Positions 33,749-41,670 are shown, counted from the first letter of the stretch. The stretch is DNA of 50,249 bases from an uncultured Ferrovum sp. (GCA_903893215.1 CAITLJ010000027.1:1-50249), one strand, 5' to 3'. Translations and numbers: made by a program. Notes: generated by a model not told the origin, from the sequence alone.

Positions 33749-34954
33749 TCAGTTTGTCTGGCGGATATTGCGAATTGACGATCGTCGAGGCGCAGCAAGC
33801 GGATCCGCACCTGCAGGCGTAGCGAGCGCTGCGTGCTGGAAGTTCAGCACGGTTTGTCTTTCGCGCTCGGCGCCGTAAGTCAATTTGAGAGCTTCACGCT
33901 GGGCCAGCATGTCCGGGGTGCCCTGCGGGTTGTGTTCAAAATCGGCAATGGCGGCCAAGGTCTGATCCAATATGCCGTGTATGTCGCCACAAGCCACCGG
34001 ATAGAATATTGGCGGGTCGAAATACTCTTTGCCGCCCTGGCCGTGGTACCCCACCACCCGATTGCCGGCCAGCGCGGCTTCCAGCGGCGGCAGCCCAAGC
34101 CCTTCCAGCTCGGAAAAGCTGAGAAAAATGGCGCTGCGCGCGAACAATGCGGCCACCCCGGCTTCAGAAGCGTTCTCGATGCCGATCAAGGACCACCCAG
34201 CGGGGAGCAGTGGTTGGAGATAGGCCTCGACGCGCTCCGAGTGGCTGCGTAGTTTTCGTCGCAAAAACGTGATCTCTCGCGCTTTCGCGGGGGCCGGCTT
34301 GAATTGTCGGGAGATACTGGCCACTACTCTGAAAATCCGGCTCTCGGCAATCGAGGGATAGGCGCGCGACACCATTGCCGCCGAGTCATCGGAAATGGCC
34401 ACAACGTGCTCGGCCGCCGTATAGGCCTCGCGCAGCATAGCCTGCGTAAAACCGGCATTCAGGTGCAACAGGTAGCCGTTTTGCACAAAAATGCTGTACG
34501 CAAAACCTGCCGGCTTGCAAAACTTCGTCCCCAACGCCGCCCAAACTTCAGGCAAAACAAGATGGTCCCGGCTCGGGCACAATTGATCATCAGCAAGTGG
34601 GATGACTGCATGCTCAAACCAGCGATACCGAAAGCCGGCAGGGCGCTCGGGATGCATCACTTCCACCGCCAGCCCATCCCGTTGCGCCAACTCGACATGC
34701 CGGTAAATCACCTTGTTACCGCCGCTCGGCAGGTTTGAAGCGGAGACCAGGTAGACCAGCCGTTTTTGAATGGGGTTCTGCGCGCTATTCGAACAGACCG
34801 GGCATCGATCGGCCTGGCATCGTTGCAGGCGCGAGGGCAAGCGGCCCAGGCCGATTTCCTCGAAACGCGTCACGGTTTGCGTTGCGCGCCTCAGCAAGCC
34901 GGTGCCAAGGTGCTTGATTGTCTTCAGCAGCGCGATGGCAGCAGCCGCGTTCAC
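33749..34954 (-). CDS. Glycosyltransferase (GT-B, GT4-like)
   Basis: 401 residues from a GTG at 34954 that overlaps the epsL stop (GTGA); the frame is open to 35092 inside epsL, but the overlap start fits the operon pattern. The N-terminal domain has LVYLVSASNLPSGGNKVIYRHVELA. The C-terminal donor domain has IFLSFSELEGLGLPPLEAALAGNRVVGYHGQGGKEYF, a clear E-x7-E region (ELEGLGLPPLEA). It probably adds a sugar to the EPS unit in the cytoplasm. It lies between epsL and the oxygenase, spaced four bases from the latter. Confidence 0.87.
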   Translation of the reverse strand: MNAAAAIALLKTIKHLGTGLLRRATQTVTRFEEIGLGRLPSRLQRCQADRCPVCSNSAQNPIQKRLVYLVSASNLPSGGNKVIYRHVELAQRDGLAVEVMHPERPAGFRYRWFEHAVIPLADDQLCPSRDHLVLPEVWAALGTKFCKPAGFAYSIFVQNGYLLHLNAGFTQAMLREAYTAAEHVVAISDDSAAMVSRAYPSIAESRIFRVVASISRQFKPAPAKAREITFLRRKLRSHSERVEAYLQPLLPAGWSLIGIENASEAGVAALFARSAIFLSFSELEGLGLPPLEAALAGNRVVGYHGQGGKEYFDPPIFYPVACGDIHGILDQTLAAIADFEHNPQGTPDMLAQREALKLTYGAERERQTVLNFQHAALATPAGADPLAAPRRSSIRNIRQTN

Positions 34955-36153
34955 GGCTGCACCGTCACCCCGAAGGTCACGCGGTGGTCCACGAAAGCAT
35001 ACAGGCCGGGGTTTGAACGTTGCACTTCTCCGGCCAGGCTCAGGCTGAGCGTCAGCCAACGGCGCGGCTGGTAGTTGTTGGCAAGGCTCCACTGCCGGGA
35101 TGTTTCCTGGTGCGCAGGAAATCCCGGTTGATCCACGCTGTAATGGCGATTGACCTCCGCCAGGCGTGCATTGCTGCTCCAGAGCGCACCCCAGGCCAGA
35201 CTGCCGTGCCAGTCCAGCGTGTCGCTGGTCAACACCCGGCTGGCCAGGGTGCCAGTCCCGCCCAGATCATGGCTGATCAGGATGCCCATCGACCACGGCC
35301 CCCCCGGGGCGAGGTCGGCGCTGACCGATCCCACCAGACCATTGAAATTCTGCGCCGGCAACTGGTTGTAAGAGCGGTGCGTTCCTGCCACGTCCGCATG
35401 CACCGTTGTGATCGGCGTCACCGGCCAATCCAGCTTGCCGTCCAGCCGGGTGTCCTGATACGAGGGATCCGGCACGCCGGGCAGGCTCGTCAGGTAGGGG
35501 TAGCTGGACGTGCTGCGGATTACCGAGACGGTGCCGCCGCTGCCAGAGGCCAGGCGGTAATCCAGCCCGGCCGACACCGTGGCCACATTCTGGTCGTTAT
35601 AGTCGAGGCTGCCGATGCTGTTGATGGTTTGCGCCAGCGCCACGGCCTCCACCACCGACCAGCGGGCATCCATTGCCTCGCGCAGCTGCAGCGATTCGTT
35701 CCGGGTGGTGACCACATCGCGCACCAGCGCCTGAAAGTTGTTCAGTGGCAGCAGGCTCTGCGACTGGCTCAGGACAAGTTCGACCTGAACATCCCGGCCG
35801 ATGGCCTCGCTCAGTCCGGCATTGAAACCAAACGCCGTATAGTCCTGCTGGGTGAAACGCGCATACCGCACCTGCGACACATTGGCCCCCAGGCTATAGC
35901 TGCGCAGGCCGTCCGGCAAGGTGGCGCTGGCCGCCACTCTGGCCGTGGTCAGCACGTCCGACAGGCGCGGAATGCCGCCGCCGGTGCGGGTGAGGTTGTC
36001 GTCCGAACTGATATCGCCTGACGCTGTGAGCTGGTACCGGTCGTCCAGCGCCAACGCTGGGGCGGCCGAGACAACGGTGGCCACCAACAGCGCCCAGCGG
36101 GACTGACCAAGGAACGCACAACGGCGCGACGTGCGCCGGGCAAAAGATTTCAT
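34951..36153 (-). CDS. epsL: EpsL, EPS-locus outer-membrane beta-barrel protein
   Basis: 400 residues from the ATG at 36153; longer frames reach 36327 but overlap the protease gene. Signal peptide: SRWALLVATVVSAAPALA. The rest is alternating beta strands ending in aromatic/hydrophobic residues (LYAFVDHRVTFGVTVQP at the C-terminus), typical of an outer-membrane barrel. The start ALDDRYQLTASGDISSDDNLTR matches EpsL of XrtB loci (capsule-assembly Wzi/barrel-like). It is expected to form or assist the outer-membrane exit of the polymer. It follows the protease by two bases and is coupled to the next glycosyltransferase. Confidence 0.9.
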   Translation of the reverse strand: MKSFARRTSRRCAFLGQSRWALLVATVVSAAPALALDDRYQLTASGDISSDDNLTRTGGGIPRLSDVLTTARVAASATLPDGLRSYSLGANVSQVRYARFTQQDYTAFGFNAGLSEAIGRDVQVELVLSQSQSLLPLNNFQALVRDVVTTRNESLQLREAMDARWSVVEAVALAQTINSIGSLDYNDQNVATVSAGLDYRLASGSGGTVSVIRSTSSYPYLTSLPGVPDPSYQDTRLDGKLDWPVTPITTVHADVAGTHRSYNQLPAQNFNGLVGSVSADLAPGGPWSMGILISHDLGGTGTLASRVLTSDTLDWHGSLAWGALWSSNARLAEVNRHYSVDQPGFPAHQETSRQWSLANNYQPRRWLTLSLSLAGEVQRSNPGLYAFVDHRVTFGVTVQP

Positions 36154-36155
36154 GT

Positions 36156-36974
36156 TCACCAATAACCCCAGTTGCCGGTGCGCAGCACCCAGATGCCCAA
36201 CACAGCATTGGTGGTGGCATGCGCCAGAATGGCCGGCCACAGGCGACCCGTGCGCCGGTAAAGCCAACCGTAAAACACGCCGGCCAGAATACCAGCCAGC
36301 CACAAGTCGTGCTCTGCGCCAAAGCACATAGCCTGCAGCCAGAAGGCGCGGCCACCCACCCTGCGCGGATCACGTTGCTCAAAATGCGCGCCATCCACCG
36401 TGCGCATCACCAGGCTGCGCCAGAACAGTTCCTCGGCCACTGGCACCACCAGCGCCGAGCCCGCCAGTCTGGATGCAGCCAGCGGCCAGTCCATCTGGCC
36501 CGTCGCATCCAGCGGTGAAAACCCGCTGCCAGTCATGCCCTGCACAGCAGGGGTCAAGGACTGGGCACTACCGCGCAAGGCCTGCCAGTCCAGGCCACCA
36601 TGGGACTGGGCAAAAGCGGCCATGGGGGCCGAAATCCAGATCACGAACACCACCAGGCCAATCAGCACGGCAAGCACGGCCTGTGCTGCCAGGGCGCGCC
36701 AATCTGCATTGGCCCCGCGCCACTTCAGTTCAGGCAGGGCAGGAAGCCATCCGATGATGGCGATCAGGGCGGCCAGATTGCGCAGGCCGTAGTTCCAGCG
36801 CATGTCCCAACCGTGCAGGCCGTGCAGGCTTGGTACGCCGGCCAGACGGGGCCAGACCGTATCCAGGGCGATCCCTGCAATCAGCAGGGCAAAGGGCAGG
36901 GCACGTGCAAGTTCGGGGTGGCGCTCAGCGCGACCCGGGAACAATCCGCGCATCCTGGGCCTTGTCTTCGGCAT
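36156..36974 (-). CDS. CPBP/CAAX-type intramembrane protease, PEP-CTERM-associated
   Basis: 272 residues from 36974 (an ATG at 36953 is also possible); the first 50 bases overlap the coiled-coil gene. Seven or eight helices. The ABI/CPBP catalytic motifs are complete: Glu181-Glu182-x-x-x-Arg186 (VAEELFWRS), His222 (FGAEHDLW) and His252-x-x-x-Asn256 (HATTNAVLG). It belongs to the CAAX-protease-related group found next to exosortase loci. It probably cleaves a membrane protein within or near the bilayer. Its target is unknown; possible ones are a PEP-CTERM precursor stub or an operon partner. Confidence 0.88.
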   Translation of the reverse strand: MPKTRPRMRGLFPGRAERHPELARALPFALLIAGIALDTVWPRLAGVPSLHGLHGWDMRWNYGLRNLAALIAIIGWLPALPELKWRGANADWRALAAQAVLAVLIGLVVFVIWISAPMAAFAQSHGGLDWQALRGSAQSLTPAVQGMTGSGFSPLDATGQMDWPLAASRLAGSALVVPVAEELFWRSLVMRTVDGAHFEQRDPRRVGGRAFWLQAMCFGAEHDLWLAGILAGVFYGWLYRRTGRLWPAILAHATTNAVLGIWVLRTGNWGYW

Positions 36975-37677
36975 CCTGCAGGGCGTTTTCTTCCTGCACG
37001 CGGCTGAGGCCGGTCAGGGGTTCACCGCGCTTGAGCAGCGACAACAGGCCCTTGTCCTGATACTTCTTGCGCAGGTCTTCGTTAAGCGTGAACAACTCGC
37101 CATTTTTTTTGGTGCACGCGGCCAGACTTTCACCGCGCTCGCCCAGATCGGCGGTCAGGCGCGACTTGTCTTCCTCCAGCGCCTGGGTCTTGCGTTCCAG
37201 TTCGCGCCCATGGGCATCGCTCTCGGCCACGCGCTGGCGCAACGCCGTGATGTCGGCCTCGTAGCGTTCAAAGCGCTCATTGGCCGCTTTGACAGTTTCG
37301 GCCTGCGCCTCGCGCGACTGGGTCAGGTGCGCTTCGTCCTGCGCCTGCAGGGCATCGGCGCGCGCCTTGGCGTCACTCAGCGCCTTCTGCAGGCTGGCCA
37401 GGGCGCCACGCGCCTGCTTTTGCGCGGCTTCGTTCTTCTTGGCTTCGTTCTGCACCTTTTCCAGTTCGCTGGCCAGGGTGGCTTTTTCGGCTTCGACTGC
37501 CGCTTTTTCCTGCTGCGCCTTGGCGGCTTCCATCTGGGCGCGGCGCAGCGCCTTGTTGGCGCCCGGCTTTTCGTCGGCCAGCGCGCGGGTGGACAGCGCC
37601 GCGGTGGACAGGCTTAGTCCAAGCAGTGCCATGGCCAGCAGGCGCAGGACAGGGGGGGAGGAGTGCAACGGCGTCAT
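36925..37677 (-). CDS. Periplasmic coiled-coil protein, TonB/ExbB-associated
   Basis: 250 residues. Signal peptide: LRLLAMALLGLSLSTAALSTRALA. The mature part is nearly all charged heptads from about residue 40 to 190 (RRAQMEAAKAQQEKAAVEAEKATLASELEKVQ and onward), with one cysteine (SLAACTKK) in a short break, then a tail (GLLSLLKRGEPLTGLSRVQEENALQD). It is 33 bases after tonB and overlaps the protease. Its length and place suggest a periplasmic spacer or clamp between the inner-membrane motor and an outer-membrane partner. No specific function is known for it. Confidence 0.8.
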   Translation of the reverse strand: MTPLHSSPPVLRLLAMALLGLSLSTAALSTRALADEKPGANKALRRAQMEAAKAQQEKAAVEAEKATLASELEKVQNEAKKNEAAQKQARGALASLQKALSDAKARADALQAQDEAHLTQSREAQAETVKAANERFERYEADITALRQRVAESDAHGRELERKTQALEEDKSRLTADLGERGESLAACTKKNGELFTLNEDLRKKYQDKGLLSLLKRGEPLTGLSRVQEENALQDAEDKAQDARIVPGSR

Positions 37678-37710
37678 GACAGGGTCCTGAAGTGAGGGCG
37701 CTTGTGCGCC

Positions 37711-38427
37711 TTATGAACGTGACGTGATGCGCAGTAAACGCGCAGTCGAATTGGGCGGCGTGGGCAGCGTGCCGCTCACGCGTTCGAGGGCGGCCTGCAA
37801 GGCTTCATCGGCCTTGGTGTCGCCGGTGGAGTCGCGCAGGGCAATGGTGAAGCCACCACCGGCCTTGGGCGTGAGCGCTACCTGCACCGTGTAGTTGTAA
37901 CCCTGCAACGACTTCTCGCGCGACAGCGCGTCCTGGATCAGGTTCTTGATCTTGCGATTGTAGCCCTCGGTGGGGTCGCGCCGGATCATCGGGCCGCCGG
38001 TGCCGTTGCCGCCTGGTCCTTCCGACATGCCGGCGGTGGTGGTGATATCGCGGCCGCCCTTGTTCGAGGCCAGACCAAAACCATCACTGCCGCCACTGGC
38101 GTCGGCGTCCACACCCAGCGGTTTCAGGGCAGGGGGCGGCTCGTTGTCGGGCTTGGGCTCGTCCTTCGGCTGGTCAATCTTGACCTCCTCCTTCTTCACA
38201 TCCGGCTCGGGCGGCTTTTCTTCTGGCTTGGGCGGCGGCGGGGGCGGCGGCGGGCGCAGCAGGGTGATTTCCTGCACGGTCTTGTGGGTTTTCACGCCCT
38301 TGCCGAGCATGTGGTGAATCATCAGGAACAGGGCGATCAGGAACGCGGCACCCAGCACCACGGCCACGACCTTCTTGCGCCGATCCGATCGGGCTTCCTG
38401 CCCGTCCTGGGCATCCATTGCTGCCAT
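37711..38427 (-). CDS. tonB: TonB-like energy transducer
   Basis: 238 residues. A basic N-terminus (EARSDRRKKV) precedes one anchor helix (VVAVVLGAAFLIALFLMIHHML, about 20-42). An eight-proline run is followed by the Pro-Glu/Pro-Lys spacer (PKPEEKPPEPDVKKEEVKIDQPKDEPKPD, quoted in part) and a glycine-rich link. The C-terminal TonB/TolA-like domain spans about 157-238 (YNRKIKNLIQDALS, YTVQVALTPKAGGGFTIAL, ADEALQAALERV). It would carry energy from the ExbB-ExbD motor to an outer-membrane protein. It starts 11 bases after exbD. No TonB-dependent receptor gene is nearby, which is unusual. Confidence 0.88.
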   Translation of the reverse strand: MAAMDAQDGQEARSDRRKKVVAVVLGAAFLIALFLMIHHMLGKGVKTHKTVQEITLLRPPPPPPPPKPEEKPPEPDVKKEEVKIDQPKDEPKPDNEPPPALKPLGVDADASGGSDGFGLASNKGGRDITTTAGMSEGPGGNGTGGPMIRRDPTEGYNRKIKNLIQDALSREKSLQGYNYTVQVALTPKAGGGFTIALRDSTGDTKADEALQAALERVSGTLPTPPNSTARLLRITSRS

Positions 38428-38438
38428 GGAATCCGGCC

Positions 38439-38843
38439 TCAGCGGGTCAGGCGCTGGGTGACCAGCCCCAACTGGGTGATGTCGAGCTGACCCAGCAGCG
38501 CCAACACATCGATCACCTTTTCATACTGCACCTTGGCATCGCCCTTCACCACCACCGGCAGCGCCGGATTGGTGGCTTTGAGGGCACGCAGGCGGGATTC
38601 CAGTTCGGGCATCGACACCGGGTACGCATCCAGAAAAATCCGTCCGTCTTCGGTGATGGTGATGGCCTTGGTCTGCGGCTTGGCCAGGCTGGGCGTGTTG
38701 CTGGCTTTGGGCAGGTTGACCTTGATGCCCTGTACCGAGGCGGTGGTCATGATGATGAAGATCAGCAGCAGCACGTACGCCAGATCCAGCATGGGCGTGA
38801 CGTTGATGTCGTCGTAGGGTTGATTGTCGTCTTGCAGTTGCAT
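38439..38843 (-). CDS. exbD: ExbD-type biopolymer transport protein
   Basis: 134 residues, normal for ExbD. Cytoplasmic start MQLQDDNQPYDDINVTPMLD, then a single helix (LAYVLLLIFIIMTTASV). Asp20 in VTPMLDLAYVL is the conserved proton-carrying aspartate. The periplasmic domain follows (IKVNLPKASN, KAITITEDGRIFLDAYPVSMPELESRL). It forms the stator/motor complex with ExbB and powers TonB by proton flow. It is separated from exbB by 79 bases that hold a large hairpin. Confidence 0.93.
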   Translation of the reverse strand: MQLQDDNQPYDDINVTPMLDLAYVLLLIFIIMTTASVQGIKVNLPKASNTPSLAKPQTKAITITEDGRIFLDAYPVSMPELESRLRALKATNPALPVVVKGDAKVQYEKVIDVLALLGQLDITQLGLVTQRLTR

Positions 38844-38874
38844 GGCAAAGCCTTCGCGTCAGGCGCGCTGGCAA

Positions 38875-38916
38875 CGCGGCCGCGGAGCGGGGACAGGCCC
38901 CGGCGCCGCGGCCGCG
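38875..38916 (-). promoter_or_regulatory. Large intercistronic hairpin between exbB and exbD
   Basis: The 10-base self-palindrome CGCGGCCGCG occurs at 38875-38884 and 38907-38916, and GGGG (38889-38892) pairs with CCCC (38898-38901) around ACAGG. Together they can form a very stable 42-base stem-loop. No T run follows on either strand, so it looks like an mRNA-processing or attenuation element rather than a terminator. Confidence 0.7.
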
Positions 38917-38922
38917 CCGCGA

Positions 38923-40722
38923 TCAGTTGGAGTAGGTTTCGGCGAGCTTGGTGACCAGCTCGTCACAGAACACCGTCATGTCGGCGCTCAGGTTTTTCAC
39001 CTGAATCGACAGGTAGTTGTAGCCAAACAGGGCGGGGATCGCCACGGCCAGGCCGGCCACCGTGGCGACCAGTGCAGCGGCAATGCCCGGGGCAATGGCG
39101 TTCACGTTCACGTCACCGGCGGCAGCAATCGCCGCGAAGGTGATCATCACCCCCACCACGGTGCCCAGCAGGCCCAGGAACGGGCCGCCCGACACGGCGA
39201 TGGTCAGCAGCACCAGTTGGCTGTTCAGACGTTGCGATTCACGCACCATTCCCGCATCCAGACTGGCGCGGATGGCGTTGATCGACGGGCCCGACAGGGT
39301 GCGCTCCAGCCCCTTGCGCTCGAGCTGGTCAAAGCGGTGCTTGGCTTCGCGCGCGCCGACGTGATATAGCCGGTACAGCGACGAGTTCTTGACCAGGTCT
39401 TCGGGGCTGGGCTCGCCGCCCGTGCCCTTGGCTGTCCCGCTGGCCTTGACCGGGTTGGTGCCGGGTTCGGGAATGTCGGCGCTGTCCAGCGACAGCAGTT
39501 CGCTGGAGAGTTGCGCGAAGCGCGCCTGAAAGGCCTGGTTGCCCGCCTTGGTGCGGTTGATAAAACGGGCCTTGGTGAACATCACAAACCAGCTGATCAC
39601 CATCATCACCATCAGGATCGAGATCACCACCCAGCCGTCGATCGTCACCGAACCGAGCAGGATGGCAAAGTAGGAGCTGCCGGCCGCTTCGGCCTGCTCG
39701 TCCTGGCCCACTGTCAACAGCTTGGTTTCGCTGGCCTGGCCCAGTGCGGCCAGCTTGAAGAAGTCGCTGCTGCGCGCGGTGGCGGAAAACTGCACTTCAT
39801 CGATGCTGCCCTGAAAACCGGCGGCGGTGGCATCGCCACCAATGGTGGCGGCGCTGGCCAGATCGGCGGCCGCTGCCGCGCTGCTGCCGGCTTCCACACC
39901 ATCCACCACCAGCGTCAGCTTGTCCTTGACCGACGCGCCAACAAAGTGCCAGCCACCGGCGGCTAACGCTGCCGTGCCGTTCACCTTGGTGCCACCCATG
40001 CTGGCGTAAGGCACGCCATTGGCCAGACCTACGGTCAGGCCAGATGCGCCGCCCCACTGCGCAATCACCTGGTCACCGCTGGCACTGGCCGGCTTGATCC
40101 AGGCCGATACCGCAGCACCAGTGGCCGCCGCGGCCTTGAACGCGGGCGCCGGCCCCACGGTCAGGTGGCTGCTGCCATCAAAGTCGAAGGCGCCGCCGAT
40201 CAGGCCGGCCTTGCTGGCCTTGCCCGCACCTGCGACCGGCACGGCGTTGCTGGTGGCGTCCTTGGCAGCGCCATCGGCTTCATTGAAATGATAGACCGCG
40301 GCAAAGCCCGGCTCATAGGTGCCCTTGGCATCCCCGGCGGCGGCGGCTTTTTCTGAGCCGTAATACAGCCAGACATATTCAGCCGACTGCCTGGCGCTCA
40401 GCTTGGGCACCTGCACCCAGACCGTGGCAAGTTCGTTCACACCATCGAAGCTCTCGATGTGGAATTTGAGGGCGGTCTTGTCGTCGTTGGCCACAAAGCG
40501 CAAATCGGCACCGTCCGGCTTGGCATCGGCAAACGCAAAATTGCCGGTATGCAGGCGCACCAGCACCGGCACGAATGCCTGATCGGCCGAGATTTCCACA
40601 CCCTGCGCCGTGGTATTCAGCGGAATCTTCTTCCGGGTGGTCCAGTCGGGATTCCACCAAGCGTTGGCGCTGGCCGGGAACAGGCACAGCAGGAGGAAGA
40701 CGGCAAAGATACGGCGCAACAT
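38923..40722 (-). CDS. ExbB/TolQ proton channel with N-terminal DUF2341 and lectin-like domains
   Basis: 599 residues, more than twice the usual ExbB size. Signal peptide (RRIFAVFLLLCLFPASANA) ending near 21. A DUF2341 domain (about 22-140; WWNPDWTTRKKIPLN, YVWLYYGSEKA) leads to a LamG/concanavalin-like beta-sandwich (about 140-325; YHFNEADGAAKDAT, GGAFDFDGSSHLTVG, SAWIKP, GSIDEVQFS). The MotA/TolQ/ExbB channel follows: helix 350-383, a cytoplasmic domain to about 500, and two conserved helices 503-530 and 545-570 (SGGPFLGLLGTVVGVMITF). The periplasmic module could bind glycan. It is first in an eight-gene operon, with GAGG as ribosome site. Confidence 0.92.
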   Translation of the reverse strand: MLRRIFAVFLLLCLFPASANAWWNPDWTTRKKIPLNTTAQGVEISADQAFVPVLVRLHTGNFAFADAKPDGADLRFVANDDKTALKFHIESFDGVNELATVWVQVPKLSARQSAEYVWLYYGSEKAAAAGDAKGTYEPGFAAVYHFNEADGAAKDATSNAVPVAGAGKASKAGLIGGAFDFDGSSHLTVGPAPAFKAAAATGAAVSAWIKPASASGDQVIAQWGGASGLTVGLANGVPYASMGGTKVNGTAALAAGGWHFVGASVKDKLTLVVDGVEAGSSAAAAADLASAATIGGDATAAGFQGSIDEVQFSATARSSDFFKLAALGQASETKLLTVGQDEQAEAAGSSYFAILLGSVTIDGWVVISILMVMMVISWFVMFTKARFINRTKAGNQAFQARFAQLSSELLSLDSADIPEPGTNPVKASGTAKGTGGEPSPEDLVKNSSLYRLYHVGAREAKHRFDQLERKGLERTLSGPSINAIRASLDAGMVRESQRLNSQLVLLTIAVSGGPFLGLLGTVVGVMITFAAIAAAGDVNVNAIAPGIAAALVATVAGLAVAIPALFGYNYLSIQVKNLSADMTVFCDELVTKLAETYSN

Positions 40723-40798
40723 GGCAAATCCTCAAAAAATGTAGCGTGGATTGCAACATGCGCGTGTTACCCAGGCATGACACCGTGCATTTTCACAA

Positions 40799-40815
40799 TG
40801 TCACGCCGTTGTCAC
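40799..40815. promoter_or_regulatory. Pho-box-like direct repeat TGTCAC with 11-bp period
   Basis: TGTCAC at 40799-40804 and again at 40810-40815, exactly 11 bases apart, in the intergenic region between exbB (minus) and the PhoB-like regulator gene (plus). Regulators with PhoB/OmpR-type winged helices bind such 11-bp direct repeats head to tail (the E. coli Pho box is built on TGTCA with this period). A TGACAC in the opposite sense lies at 40778-40783. Confidence 0.5.
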
Positions 40816-40894
40816 CGCCCGTGCTTACCATCCGTGGCTCTGATCATCGTCCCCATGTGTGGTCCGGTTTGCCGGCGGTCGTCATCCCAAAAAG

Positions 40895-41662
40895 ATGGCC
40901 ATTCTGCGACAGATCGAGGACGCGCCAATTTCCTGGAAATTTGCCATCAACGCCCACTCTGACATCTTGTTGATCGACCCCGACCATGGGGTGGCGGAAG
41001 CGATCGCGCAGCTGTTCGAAGACGCTGGCCAGCGGCTGGTGCATGTGCCGAATGCCGAGCAGGCGGCGGAGCGGCTGCGCCTGACCACTCCGCGTGCCAT
41101 CGTGCTCGAATGGAGCCTGTCGGGACTGAGCGGCGTCGAATTGACCCGTCGCCTGCGTGCCCATCCGCGCAGCAGCCAGATTCCCATCCTGATGCTGACC
41201 AGTCGCGCCACGGAGCGCGACCGTCTGGTCAGTTTCGATTCTGGCGCCGACGACTTTCTGGCCAAGCCCTTTTCGGCACGCGAGCTGGTGGCCCGCGTGC
41301 ATTCCCTGATGCGCCGGATCCACGGCAATGACGCGTCGGCGGATTTCCTGCGGGTAGGCTCCCTGGTGCTGGACCTACGCGCCCAGCGCGTGTCGGCGGA
41401 CGGGCGGGAAATTTCGCTGGGCCTGACCGAGCGGCGCATCCTGGAGCTGTTGATCCGCCAGGCCAACCGGGTGATGTCGCGGGCGCAAATCATCACGCAG
41501 GTGTGGGCGGGCGCCAGCGATATCAATGAGCGCACGGTGGATGTGCACATTCGCCGCCTGCGTGCCAACCTGGAACCAAGTGGTCATGACGTGATGTTGC
41601 AGACCCTGCGCGGCGAGGGCTACATGTTCGTGATCCGCAAGCCGGATGGTCCTGACGGTTGA
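40895..41662 (+). CDS. PhoB/OmpR-family regulator with a degenerate receiver domain
   Basis: 255 residues from the ATG at 40895 (a GTG at 40859 would add 12). The receiver domain is complete in length, but key residues differ: the phosphorylated aspartate is Glu72 (IVLEWSLSGLSG), and in the acidic pocket LIDPD has Pro29 where the second acid should be. Thr102 (LMLTSR) and Lys124 (FLAKPF) are kept. The C-terminal winged helix is close to PhoB (ISLGLTERRILELLIRQANRVMSRAQII, INERTVDVHIRRLRANLEP, LQTLRGEGYMF). Probably phosphorylation-independent, with no sensor kinase gene nearby. It diverges from the exbB operon and precedes epsA. Confidence 0.88.
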   Translation: MAILRQIEDAPISWKFAINAHSDILLIDPDHGVAEAIAQLFEDAGQRLVHVPNAEQAAERLRLTTPRAIVLEWSLSGLSGVELTRRLRAHPRSSQIPILMLTSRATERDRLVSFDSGADDFLAKPFSARELVARVHSLMRRIHGNDASADFLRVGSLVLDLRAQRVSADGREISLGLTERRILELLIRQANRVMSRAQIITQVWAGASDINERTVDVHIRRLRANLEPSGHDVMLQTLRGEGYMFVIRKPDGPDG

Positions 41663-41670
41663 ATAAGATT

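Noticed and set aside
35020-36021. 333-codon plus-strand frame opposite epsL
   Set aside because: It is a shadow of the EpsL barrel gene; composition is atypical and no motif or ribosome site is present.
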